Assembly: GCA_016169945.1 (NCBI GenBank)
Contig: JADLSH010000377.1
Coordinates: 2,038,001 to 2,102,000, forward strand
Source of the DNA: Trachythela sp. YZ-2020
Taxonomy: Eukaryota; Cnidaria; Anthozoa; Malacalcyonacea; Clavulariidae
Direction: 5' to 3'
DNA length: 64,000 bases
Shown: positions 10,861 to 21,972 of the stretch, piece by piece
How positions within the stretch are numbered: the first letter of the stretch is position 1
Layout: every line of letters begins with the position of its first letter
Notes under the pieces: model-generated
What the model was told of the DNA's origin: nothing
Seen by the model: the letters and a program-made list of their open reading frames with translations, nothing else
Database searches by the model: none
Made by a program: the position numbers and the translations under genes

Positions 10861-13301
10861 CTAAATATATTGTGAAAATATATTATGAATATCAATTCAG
10901 CGCAAAATGATAATTTTAACATTACTGAATCGCAACTCCTTCAATTTAGATGAAAGGCATTTTATGTCCGTAGAGTTAAAATACTTTTGTTAATGCACTA
11001 CGCACGAAAAATTGACATTCTTTCGATTAGGTTTCTGTTTTGTACTTTTTTCCGTATAATTATGTGCTGTATACTTCCTGAACAGATTTAGTTTAAATCT
11101 TTTCAAACACAGTATATATATATATAGCACATGCCGTGCGTTTGTGTTGTTTGAATGATAGTGTCGGACCATTTTATATGTGAATTCACTTGGAAATACC
11201 TCTATGGAAACAATTTTGGGGCGTGTCAAACATTAAATTATAGTTACTTCGAAAACGTTTACAATTGAAAATTTAATCATCTGAGTTTTCTCCCTGAAGC
11301 TTACATTTGATTGAAAATGGTCTATTTATTAGTTTTGAATCCATGATTATCTGAGTATGGCAATATAATTTATAATCTGAAATATAACATACATGCAGAG
11401 TGTCCCAAAAATATCCCCTCTCCCCATCATCCTTTGTGGTATTACTTCGTTAGCATTAACGAAATATTCAAATTTAGCCACTGGGTTGAATAACAAACAT
11501 ATCATCTCACTCCATTGATATTTCACTAATCAAAATAACCAACTACTGTACTTGCCTCCTTCTAGAATCAGTTAGCGTTGGCGACACCAATATTGCGACT
11601 TGTCCAAATTTGGGTTTAACATGTTTCGAGACTTTTTAAAGGATTTTGAAAGCACTATTAAATTTGCTAACTACATGCTCTAAATCTGATGATTTGTTGT
11701 TGTTGTTGTTACATAAACAATTCGCATACTATAGGGAAATGAAAATACTCTGAATTAGTTGTTTTGGGACAAAATTAATAAATGGAAAATAACAATTTCA
11801 GGGTATTTACCCACATTGCCAAGGCTTGTACGTCCTTATGATATGAAATAAAATCTGGATGATAGAGACCACAAAAAATAGTTTTAGAGAATGATAGCTA
11901 GCTATTGTCGCTTAAATCCTTGTGAAAGTACTAAAATAAGGCTTTCTAGCGTAATTTCCATAATTGAACGTGCTGCAAAATTGGTGTCACCACTTTCCGC
12001 GATTTTTGGGGAAAAACCGTTGACTATTTTGACCAGTCAAGTATCAATGCATTGGAATAATAACATCGTTATTTCATCCAATATAAAAACTTGAATCTTC
12101 CGTTCAAGTTTGCATAGTAATTCTACAAAATATAGTGGAGGTATTTTTTTCATTTTGCATTTGAGTGGCATACTGTACGTTGTTTGCTCAATATCTGAAA
12201 TGATGAAAATATTCATTTCCAGAACAAATTATATTTGTATAGAATATGCGTCTCTTACCGGAGATTATAAATTTTTTGAAACATTTTGTTAAAACTCGAA
12301 CATAGGTGGCATGAGAAAAGCACGAGAAAAACAACATGCGCAGAACCGCAACGACAACAACATCCAACAACACCGCTACTGCAATAAAACAATAACAATG
12401 AGAAAATGAACAACAACATAGCAAAACCACGTGTCTGAATATCTTTGCAGACCACCAAAGCAACATTTGAGAGGATTTCTGGATTTATCTAGGAGACACA
12501 CTTGGGGAAAGATTTTCATCAATGGATTATCATATTTCATTTAGTTTTTCCAGCAGCGACCAACCTAAATTTGTTATCCACATACTATGAATTGATAATC
12601 ATTTAATATTTTTATTAAATTTTAGTTCAATGGAGGTATATTTTCACGTAAACCGCTGAAATTTAGAAAAATGTCTAGAAAAATAGGTGCCTAAGATACT
12701 GTAGCTAATTGGATAACATCTCGGCGCGTCAGAAAGAAAGTCTATGCTCTCAGGATGGTGTTAGAATAACTGCTTGATAAACCCCGACAATTGGGCACAC
12801 CACAAATGTAAGAGAGAATTGCTCCAAGTACCATCCAAATAGAACTGTTGGGGGGAAAACGTATTCCAATGGCCTCCGCTAAAGATCTACCGTGTAGCTT
12901 TAGAATCAATTTAAAGAATTATTTCCATATTGAAGATCTTACATGTAATTGTTTCATCTTGTATAGCAAGTTTATGTGAAATCAATGAGTGAAATTTATA
13001 TTTTTCACTCAATATCGGTTAATTGTGTTTTATTGCTCATAGATCTGGGCAAACTCTTCTGATAAACACAGGCATCGAAATAGACGTGTATTTTGATTCT
13101 CTTTGTGTCGTCGTGAACCAAAAGTATGTCCTTGTGAATAAAAATGTGTGTCCTTGAGGGTGTGAAAACAATGAATAAAAAAGTTCTTAAATTTGATTTT
13201 ACATGATAATGGTAGTTGGTTATATAATTCGAGCAGCATACTAATTTAATGATAGCTGCTATCCACACTATTCTCAGCGGTATTCCCACGTATTTAAGTG
13301 A
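10861..13301. other. Long gene-free AT-rich stretch
   Basis: No supported gene. A CAA-rich low-complexity patch lies near 12330-12430. Short ORFs on both strands show no recognisable motifs or matching splice phases; upstream TLDc-gene exons on the minus strand may lie here undetected. Confidence 0.35.
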
Positions 13302-13337
13302 GAATCCGATTAACATAGATCATTCACTGTGCGACCG
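13302..13337. repeat. Exact 36-bp direct repeat, copy 1
   Basis: Begins GAATCCGATTAACATAGATC and ends GTGCGACCG; identical to 15634-15669 in the same orientation. Flanks of the two copies differ. Confidence 0.8.
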
Positions 13338-13426
13338 TCGAGCGAGAAAACCTTTTGTTTCTCGCTCAAAAATCCAAAGACTAAAGATGTTTTAGCCAAC
13401 AACAAGAAGATATCCAAGACCAAGAG

Positions 13427-13885
13427 CATAGGCGTATGGGCGCAACTTTGTTTGGGGGGGCAGCCAAAATTTTGCCCGAATTTATATAACTTTGTCCAAT
13501 TGACCGAATTTCGATAACAACATCTTCATAACAATAATAACCATTTTTATTTCTATTTAACACATAAAGTATCTATGTTTTGTGTCGACGGGGGGGGGGG
13601 GACATAAGGTTAAAAAAATTTTTCACAGAAACTCTTACCATTTCAATTTGTTTTTACGTACAAAACTTGAATTTTCATGTTAAAAATCACACAATTTTTC
13701 AACAACACGCAAACGATATAAATAAAAAGTACTCTAAATTATAAAATTCTGTTTTTTGGTTTAAATACAAACTAAATAAATCTAGTTTGCCCGAATATTC
13801 GTTAACCATTTGCCCGAATTACTTCAATCTACAAATTTTTGGGGGGGCAGGTGCCCCCCCTGCCCCCACGTGCCGTACGCCTATG
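13427..13885. mobile_element. 459-bp hAT-type MITE with 8-bp TSD
   Basis: It starts CATAGGCGTA and ends TACGCCTATG, and is flanked by the 8-bp duplication ACCAAGAG (13419-13426 and 13886-13893). Inside each end are G/C homopolymer runs (GGGGGGGCAG) and AT-rich centre sequence with no ORF. An 8-bp duplication with short inverted ends is characteristic of hAT elements. Confidence 0.85.
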
Positions 13886-13893
13886 ACCAAGAG

Positions 13894-14699
13894 TTCTGGC
13901 GGCTGTGCTTATTTTACTTGTTAGAATTTTGTGGGTCGACTAATCATCGCCGCAACATGCTGCAATTCAACGAGAATGCAAAATTTATACACCGTCTACA
14001 ATTTAAGGCCGCTAAATCCAACGGCTAATGCCTCTTCAAAAGCCTCTCAGCTCTCTACTCTCCTTGTTCATATGTTTTACCAAATTAAACTTAAACGGCG
14101 GGAGTGCAATGTCATAATTCTAAACGTCGTAGTCAGTGGTCGTCGTGTTATACCGCCGTGCCCTCATCCTGACCAATTTAGCCGTTTGAATCCGCGCATC
14201 AAAAGAATCAGTATTCAGGTAAACGATCACTGAGTTTCTTTACTGCAATGAGGTATGGTTATCAATTCTATAATACATGCAGTTCTGCACTTCTGTCTCA
14301 CCGTTCACACATATTGTGTTCACAGTCATAACTTTGATATTTATTTTAAACTACGTGCATGGGATGCAGCAATTCAAAGAGTGGGTTGTTTTGAAATTTC
14401 TATATATAAGAAACGGCATATTTGGTTAATGAACTTTGTTCAATAATTGTCATTCTCCAAAACAGATAAAGTCGGATTATTCCTGTTTTTGCTGCCCATT
14501 CCACAAGTTTCTAACAATACTTGAAAGTAAAGTGATCCCAATAAGTTCCCAGCTTGGTCTGCCCACAATAATTTATAATATCACTTGTGAAATAGTTTCT
14601 GATCTCTGTAACAATCTCAATTCGCAATATCCATTGCGGCTCACGGTGTGGCAGAAGGCCGTCAGGTTTTACCCGTTTGTGTCAAAGTGGTCATGTGCA
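13894..14699. other. No gene recognised
   Basis: Overlapping short open frames on the plus strand (13810-14233) show no known motif. Nothing else is supported. Confidence 0.3.
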
Positions 14700-15170
14700 C
14701 ACTTCCCTTGGTATAAAGGCAAGTTAACAGTTTCGTCGGGCATAATTTCATTTTGGTACGAAGGGAGGTTAGCAGTTTGACCCAGCATATTTTCCCTTTG
14801 CTATGTCCCTTTGTTACGAAGGCAGGTTAACAGTTTGATCCTGCATATTTTCCCTTTGCTGTGAAGGCATGTAAACAGTATGGCCCTGCATATTTTCCCT
14901 TTGTCATAAAGGCAGGTTAACAGAGTTTGGTCCTGCATATTTTCTCTTTGTATAAAGGCAGGCTAGCAGTTTGACCCTGCATATTTTACCTTTGCTATGA
15001 AGGCAGGTTAACAGTTTGGTCCTGCATATTTTCTCCTTGGTATAAACACAGGTTAGCAGAGTTCGGTCCTCCAAAATGATTGTTCCTTTGCTACCAAGGC
15101 AGGTAACAGTGTGGTTCGGCATATTTGGCTTTGGTAAAAGGCAGGAAAACATCTTGGTCATTGCCCCTTT
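14700..15170. repeat. Minisatellite, unit about 45-48 bp
   Basis: Some nine to ten degenerate copies of a unit containing AAGGCAGGTTAACAGTTTG and CCTGCATATTTTCCCTTTG. Unit length varies slightly and copies degrade at both ends. Open frames across it are repeat artefacts. Confidence 0.85.
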
Positions 15171-17099
15171 GTACGCTGATCAGCCGATTTCCCGATGACA
15201 GTTTTTATAACGCACTAAACTTTACTCGGATTCAAGTCTAACTATAATTCTTGCCTGTGCCTTTAATTACGCGTTTGCATGCCATATATACAAGAGCAGC
15301 ATAATATTTTTAACTGTGCTGACCTGATGTTCATACATTACCATTTTTTGCTATCTAAGCTGTTTTTTCTAGTATATTTTCTTGTATTGATACCCTTGTG
15401 TAGTTCTTGGAGGATAATGAAATATTCTATTGATTCAATGAGATGAGAGCTCGCTTTAGCATAATTGACGGGGCTGACTTTTAAAATGATTATCTTCTTG
15501 ACTATGATCCAAGTATTGAGTATGGCTATTGAGTGTGAATGTAGGAATGCAAGAATGGGCATTGAGAGTGGGTGATCGTTTTGGAGAACGGGTATTAAGT
15601 ATGGGTGTTACAGGTAGGAATGCTGGCCAGTCCGAATCCGATTAACATAGATCATTCACTGTGCGACCGAGAACGAGTGCACCCCGTTGGCTAGCGTATT
15701 CCCGCTTGCATTATTACTTGTTTCCACACTGCTTCACCTTTCGGCAATTGGCCATCAGTCTTAACCCGCCCTTACCGACCGCACGTAATTCCACATGTTT
15801 ATTCCTCTTTGCTGAACTGCCGAACTTCCCATTCTCACTTAAAGGAGTGGGGGAACCGCTTTGAACAGTTCACTATTTCCTCCAAGAAACAAGGAAAAAC
15901 AGCGACTTATGTCGGTATTGATTTAATATTGATCACCTCACTCTTTACAACAATAGTTCCTTCTACTATTTAAAGAATGGTGAGAGCAACCAAACACCAT
16001 TCTCACAATAAGATTTTTTTGCACTTCACTTGGTTGAACTAGAATACTGGGTTTGGTGGATAATCCAAGTGAGTAGATATATACAATTTAAGACCTGACC
16101 AGGAACGGTTGCGAATAAAGAGGTTTTCGCTAGAGCGCTTCATGCTCATTAAGCCCTTTCTACAGACTCTAGTAAATATTTATGAAATTGCCAATGGTCT
16201 GACAACACATTCTTTTCTTAATTAGGGTCAGACAATTCTTACGTATTCACTGATTCATTCCGTCTATATTTTATATTTAATAATGAGAGCTCAAAGTCAA
16301 TGTTTTTTTTATATTTGCGTGGCTCTGTGGAGATTAGATTCAGAAAACCAGAAAGGGTGTCCTGAAGTATTTAAAATTTTCTGAGGAGGATCACAAGACC
16401 AAACTTAATGAGTTCTGTTAACATGTGGTCACTTATCACTCATGAGCAAATACGTCACGGTAAGTCGCAGGAAATCAAGTTAAAACACTAGATACAATAC
16501 ATACAGTAATACACGTGAATAAACAATCTGAAAGACATCTTATGTTCAAACGAGGCAACAAATATACAGACCATTAAGACGTAGCCCCGTATGCTAGAAA
16601 AATATCCCCTCAACATAAGTCATAAACAAACAATCGAACAAAATATAAAGCCAGTATAATAAAACTCTGCATACACATTTATAGAATGAACTGATTCAAC
16701 GGAAATCTCTAACACCACATGGGGAAACAAACAAACAAAAAGTTCAATGCGAGCAAGACGCATTAAGGAAAGAATAACAAGACTAGAGTTACCGCCTTTG
16801 CTTAGCAGGGTGCTTGAGTTGTATACTTGTGCTTTCTCTGACTGCATGATCGCTAGGCCTACAGTAGATATAGGCAGAATGCTTCCAGAAAAATCTTAGA
16901 GCTCTTCATCTTTTGGCTGCTGCAATTACCATACATGTTGCTGCCCTGCAAGCTTGAGCAGACTGACTTAATAATTATATTCATGTTGGTTTCTCTTATA
17001 TTCTCATTAGGTAAGACCGCTGTAAATAGCAATATCTATGAAAGTATATTTATTAATACATTCTTTCCTTTAACGATATCTTATTTTGGAGATGGAGTT
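15171..17099. other. No gene recognised
   Basis: Apart from the 36-bp repeat at 15634-15669, this holds only short ORFs without motifs and AT-rich sequence. A weak run of GGGTATTAAGTATGGGTG-like words lies near 15540-15620. Confidence 0.35.
15634..15669. repeat. Exact 36-bp direct repeat, copy 2
   Basis: Identical to 13302-13337 and in the same orientation, about 2.3 kb away. A repeat of this length with no drift points to a recent duplication or to a conserved piece of an interspersed repeat. Confidence 0.8.
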
Positions 17100-17475
17100 T
17101 GTGAGATTTTGCACGGATCCGTGACTCAGTTGATCTATTTGGAATGACTATAGATAATATGCTTAGTTTTGATGATTACATTTCCATAATTTGTAAAAAG
17201 ATTAACAATCAATTCAATGTTATGATATGATTCCGTAAAATGTTATCAGCTACAATATTGCTACGATTATATAAGTCATTCATACTTCCTCATTTTTTTA
17301 CTCTAGTCAACTGTGTGTCACTTTTGCAGTTCACGCAATATTGATAAATTAGGAGCGTTAAATAAGCGTATTCTTACATTTATTCACAATGATAGGGATT
17401 CTTCACACTGTGAGTTATTAGAAAAAGCTGGGACGTCATCATTGTATAATAAAATAATTCAGAGCATGCTTATTA
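17100..17475 (+). pseudogene. Non-LTR RT C-terminal fragment, left part
   Basis: Plus-strand frames show LFGMTIDNMLSFDDYISIICKK, shortened here to its key parts LFGMTID and SFDDYI, then LLRLYKSFILPHFFY, NIDKLGALNKRILTFI and LLEKAGTSSLYNKII. These are the conserved thumb and C-terminal blocks of CR1/L2-like RTs. There are internal stops and a frame change near 17320. The homology stops at the TA before 17478 and resumes at 20594. Confidence 0.8.
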
Positions 17476-17477
17476 TA

Positions 17478-17912
17478 CAGGGTGTATAAAAAAACCCTGC
17501 AAATACCATAATTTGTATGCACGAGATCATACATTAGAATTTCAATGGCTGTGCAAATAATTACGCTTCTGGGATTTGAAAATACGTTTCCCAGGGGTAT
17601 CAAAACAAGCACACAAAGTGAATTAAACTTATGAGTTCGATGATTACGAATGGCTCAGTTTACGAATGACTGCTGTCGAGTTTTGAGTTTGGGCGTACTT
17701 TAAAACAAGAAATACTCTTTGCTCTGTTGTTAGCTGAAACATTCGTAATCGAACTAATTTTAATTCACTTTGTGTGCTTATTTTGATAGTACTGCACGTG
17801 GAAACGTATTTTCAAATCCCAGAAGCGTAATTATTTGCACAGCCATTGAAATTCTAATGTATGATCTCGTGCATACAAATTATGGTATTTGCAGTTTCTT
17901 TGATACACCCTG
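17478..17912. mobile_element. 435-bp palindromic MITE, CAGGGTGT ends
   Basis: About 115 bp at the left is repeated in inverted orientation at the right with only a few differences. The ends are CAGGGTGTAT and its complement, flanked by TA. No ORF is credible. TA flanks and these ends suggest a Tc1/mariner-type MITE. Confidence 0.85.
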
Positions 17913-17926
17913 TAGAGTTTGTCTAA

Positions 17927-18055
17927 AAGTCGAGGGTCGAGAGTCGAGAGTAAAAGTCGAGAGTCGAGAGTAAAAAGTCGAGAGTCGAGAGTAAAAAGTC
18001 GAGAGTCGAGAGTAAAAAGTCGAGAGTCGAGAGTAAAAAGTCGAGAGTCGAAAAA
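17927..18055. repeat. Subterminal minisatellite in the foldback, left arm
   Basis: About six tandem copies of a roughly 20-bp unit, GTCGAGAGTCGAGAGTAAAA. The right arm has the inverted version (about 19739-19825) with fewer copies, so copy number has changed independently in the two arms. Confidence 0.9.
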
Positions 18056-18985
18056 TTCACTAGATAAAGCCATATTATAAGATGTAATACTTATATGTAT
18101 ACCCTAGCATAGTTTGCAGGATGAGACACGCTAAATATATCACGAAACATGAAAGACGTCAATTGAAAGTTTTGTAACATCTATTTCAAAATATCAATAT
18201 TTTCCATGACCATGTATTGTATTGTTCTTCCACATGGAATTCCCACATGAAACCCATGTTTACTGCGATGAGTAATATGACACTGCTACGCAAGCAAATG
18301 TGCATATTTTTGTAGTGTATAAAAGGGTTAAAAATATATACATGTGCGCGAAATAATTTTGCATTTGGAAAGCTATAAAACGAAAGTGTTGTTCCATCAT
18401 TCTTTTTTACTTTGCTGGATATGTGAGTCACCTACATGTAAAGCACAACTCATTTCAACTCACTGCCATTCGAATATTTGTCTTAGTGCGTTCAGAACTG
18501 AGACCATGTCTGTTCTGACAATAATGTGCATGACAATAGTATCACTATTGCGTATAACCAAACGCAGCCAAGAAGACGTTTTTTCAGAAAACTAGAAGTT
18601 TTTTTCCATCAAAAACGAAGTGCTTCGAGTTGCACTAGGGGACGAAAGATACTCCGTTTCATGGCCATGTGCGTAAAGCCAGGCTGTCAGACTTTCTACA
18701 TCGATCGGCTTCAAACTCATTGCCTGGCAAATGCCTGCCAAGACTGAAGAGGCCCAAGAGTACACTTATATATTAAAGCATGCTTATACTTATTTAAAAC
18801 ACTTATCTTGATTTCATAGCTATTTGGTAATTGCTGCGGTAGCGAGCGAGCCTGAAGCGAAGGGGATTTGTGAATGAATACTATTGTCATGCATATTATT
18901 GTCAGAACAGACATGGTATTAGTTCTGAACGCACTAAGACAAATATTCGAATGGCAGTGAGTTGAAATGAGTTGTGCTTTACATG

Positions 18986-19352
18986 CAAGGCATATTTTAA
19001 CTAATATACTGGGGGGCCACTTGGCCCCCCAGGCCCTCTTGATGGCCCCCCACTCACACAAAATTGGCCCCCCACTCCCTGAGCCCTTTATACATTGGGT
19101 CGTTTACAGAGTAAATGATTTGTCTGTGTTTAACGAAATATTGTTTTTATGGCTTATATAGTTAGGCATTTTTAAAGTTTTAGTTAATACATTGAAATAC
19201 TATTGGCTTGGCAATTTCAGAGCTCCAGATTTCAAAATGTTCCTGGGAAAAAAATCCCCCGGACCCCTACAGGGCTCGCGCCTTCAGCACTCAGATTAAG
19301 GGCCCTTTTTCACAAATGGCCCCCCACTTAGAAATCCTTAAAATATGCCCTG
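18986..19352. mobile_element. 367-bp hAT-type MITE nested in the foldback's right arm
   Basis: The ends are CAAGGCATATTTTAA and TTAAAATATGCCCTG, with the 8-bp duplication TTTACATG on both sides (18978-18985 and 19353-19360). The undisturbed sequence is preserved in the left arm, where TTTACATG occurs once. Internal runs of GGCCCCCCA are typical filler. Confidence 0.9.
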
Positions 19353-19845
19353 TTTACATGTAGGTGACTCACATATCCAGCAAAGTAAAAAAGAATGATG
19401 GAACAACACTTTCGTTTTATAGCTTTCCAAATGCAAAATTATTTCGCGCACATGTATATATTTTTAACGCTTTTATACACTACAAAAATATGAAAATTTG
19501 CTTGCGTAGCAGTGTCATATTACTCATCGCAGTAAACATGGGTTTCATGTGGGAATTCCATGTGGAAGAACAAACAATACATGGTCATGGAAAATATTGA
19601 TATTTTGAAATAGATGTTACAAAACTTTCAATTGACGTCTTTCATGTTTCGTGATATATTTAGCGTGTCTCATCCTGCAAACTATGCTAGGGTATACATC
19701 TAAGTATTACATCTTATAATATGGCCTTATCTAGTGAATTTTTCGACTCTCGACTTTTTACTCTCGACTCTCGACTTTTACTCTCGACTCTCGACTTTTA
19801 CTCTCGACTCTCGACCCTCGACTTTTAGACAAACTCCACCCTGTA

Positions 19846-20221
19846 CAGGGTGTCCCAAAAAAAAGTGACACAATAGAAATTATCTCATTGTTCTTAAACC
19901 GCTCTTAAACGCGCGTGATTACACACCTGGGAATTTAATGCCGTAAAGCGTTGAATTCCTCGATTATTGCACTGCGGTTACATTCGGTATTAGGGTAAAT
20001 TGTGTTACAACAAATACTCGTTGCTCTGTAGTCAATTGAACCATTATTGTTACTCCAACTGGTCGTATGATTTACATGTAATTTGATTTTCATGGTAATA
20101 GGAGTTATTTTAAATTCCAGAAGCAGAAGTTTGTGCACTTGTGGGTTTAGCATAGTGCTCAGGCATTCAAATTATAACAATAGGATAATTTCTATAGTGT
20201 CACTTTTTTGGGGACACCCTG
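19846..20221. mobile_element. 376-bp MITE, CAGGGTGTCCC ends
   Basis: The inverted repeats of about 40 bp begin CAGGGTGTCCCAAAAAAAAG and pair with CTTTTTTGGGGACACCCTG. TA dinucleotides lie on both sides and are shared with its neighbours, so the elements sit end to end. Confidence 0.85.
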
Positions 20222-20223
20222 TA

Positions 20224-20493
20224 CAGGGTTTATAAAAAAAAGGAGACCTTTAGTAATTCACGTTATTGTTATAATTTGAATGCCTGAGTACTACAGTATA
20301 CTGAACCCATGGGTACGTAAACGCAATTGAATCGAATTTTATGCATGGGAAGTTATCGAAAATTTTTTGATTCCTTCAACATATGATTATGTGCTGATTG
20401 ATTTAACGCAGCGCTTGAGCCAAGAAAATTACGTGCATCAAACAAAGGATATTTTAATTTCTAAAGGTCTCCTTTTTTAAAATATGCACCCTG
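20224..20493. mobile_element. MITE, CAGGGTTTATA ends
   Basis: Begins CAGGGTTTATAAAAAAAAGG followed by AGACCTTTAG and ends with the matching inverted CTAAAGGTCTCC...GCACCCTG. A remaining tail (20494-20591) ends in another inverted terminus, AAAAAAAGGAGATC in reverse, ending CACCTTG, followed by TATTA. The tail resembles the right part of 19846-20221. Confidence 0.7.
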
Positions 20494-20593
20494 TCAATAT
20501 TTTCCGCATTCGTGGGTTCAGCATAGTGCTCAGGTATTCAAATTATAACAAAATGATCATTTCTTAAGATCTCCTTTTTTTATACACCTTGTA

Positions 20594-20850
20594 TTATTCA
20601 AGTGCTTGCATCTATGGGTAGTTATCCACGTTATTTGAAAGATATGTTTAATTTAAGAGCTGTATCCTATTCTTTGAGAGGTACAGATATTTTGAGCTTA
20701 CCTAAATCTCATACTACTAATTTTGGTCTTCATTCGTTTAAATATCAAGCTGTAAAGCATTTGAAATCCCTACCGGACAAATTCAAACAATCTGCTGATC
20801 TTAATGACTTTTGAAACAAATTACGAAATTATGAATTTTTCCATTTATTG
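20594..20850 (+). pseudogene. Non-LTR RT C-terminal fragment, right part
   Basis: The frame reads YPRYLKDMFNLRAVSYSLRG, then LSLPKSHTTNFGLHSFKYQA, then LKSLPDKFKQS, ending TGA at 20812-20814. These are the last conserved blocks (LR...G...F.Y..A..WN.LP) of CR1/L2-like ORF2. It continues the fragment that ends at 17475 in the same frame. Confidence 0.85.
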
Positions 20851-21661
20851 CCCCGGCAGGGCTTTCCCGAGGAGGCAAAAATAGTCGTCCGCACGCGCGT
20901 GTAGAATATTCAATTCTTCTACACCAGAAAAAAAGATTGATTGAATATGAAATTTGGGTCATTTGGTTCATCCATTTTTGAGCATGCGCAGTTCCTTGGT
21001 CACGGCGCTCATTGGTCGCTCCTAATTGTCAGAAATAAACAACTTTTCGGTTTACAATAGCCTTGCCGTGGATCTATTCTATGCCGTCTAATCTGCCACA
21101 TATTTTTCAGATTTCCAATCAGAAATATTAAACATTAGCCAAAAATTGTGCCACTTCGATTTGGACAGCTTAATAACAGCGATTTTAAACTAGAACAAGT
21201 AAAATGAGCTCAGCTCTAGCTATAGTATGTGTTTACTATATATGTTTACATTATATGCCTGCATGAACGTCGGTTCAGTATGGACTATAATAAAATTTGA
21301 AGCAAAAATTAGGTGCCGGTACACATACTGTAGCAAGGGCTCACAATATAAAGCGAATAATATATAACAAAACTGTGGAATTTCATTTCATAAGGTAATA
21401 AGAGTCACAGATTGTTTCATGGCCAATACGCCCTCGGCTAAATTAGAACGTTAAGCTTATGATTCTGGGCTGCGTTAAAATTGTTAAATTATCAATCTTT
21501 ACATGAACAGACTCAAACAGCGGGAGCACTTCTAGTGATAACTATTTCTAGTTGTAATTTATATTGTAAAAGTTACTGTGTATTAGTTAATATTGTTTCG
21601 TTCTTGAAGATATTTGTTAAAATTTAGCTATTCTGTAATTTCGATGGTAAATAAAGTTTAT
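20851..21661. other. No gene recognised
   Basis: Begins with LINE 3' flank and continues as AT-rich unique-looking sequence. No supported exon. Confidence 0.35.
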
Positions 21662-21972
21662 AGCCAATTTATAGATCACAATGTATAAATTTAAGTTAAT
21701 GAGAAAACACATTAACTTGAGGTTTGTTTTGCTATACAACAAGTGGGAAAAGCCTGTCAACACCCACTAAATTCACAACAAAATATCTCTGATCAAAGTT
21801 CAAAGTTGCCGGACACGTGCAATACGAATGCAATTTGCTCAGCCAATCGAATGACTCTATTGCCAATCATATTTCAATGACCATATGTAAAGCGCGCTAT
21901 ATAACGTAAAGCGTGTCACTTTGCCGAATGTTTCAACTGAATAAACACGAAATTCTGCAAGAATAAAAATTT
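21662..21972. repeat. Direct repeat A, copy 1, promoter-like
   Basis: Nearly identical to 23690-24001. It holds two CCAAT boxes (GCCAATCG and GCCAATCA, near 21840-21870), a TATATAA box near 21900, and AATAAA near 21950. This arrangement resembles an LTR (U3-R-U5), although the edges lack TG...CA and no target duplication is seen. Confidence 0.75.

Larger units (their letters stand above)
17915..19843. mobile_element. Foldback element with arms of about 600 bp
   Basis: The left arm (17915-18540) is the near-identical reverse complement of the right arm (18880-19843, less the hAT insertion at 18986-19360). Both arms begin with GAGTTTGTCTAAAAGTCGAG followed by a minisatellite, then the same unique sequence ending at GACAATAGT. 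The loop is 18541-18879. ORFs read off the two arms in opposite directions give the same 70-residue peptide, showing that they are arm artefacts and not genes. The right end continues into CACCCTG before TA; the left lacks it, so one terminus may have been lost. Confidence 0.85.

Noticed and set aside
13810..14233. Overlapping plus-strand ORFs after the hAT MITE
   Set aside because: The first starts inside the MITE; neither has recognisable motifs or splice support.
14700..15170. Regular repeats that might be a CRISPR-like array
   Set aside because: Units are contiguous with no unique spacers, and the DNA is eukaryotic; this is a minisatellite.
18186..19600. Two ORFs of about 80 residues, one on each strand, encoding nearly the same peptide
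   Set aside because: They are read from the two inverted arms of one foldback element; no family match and no codon pattern of a gene.
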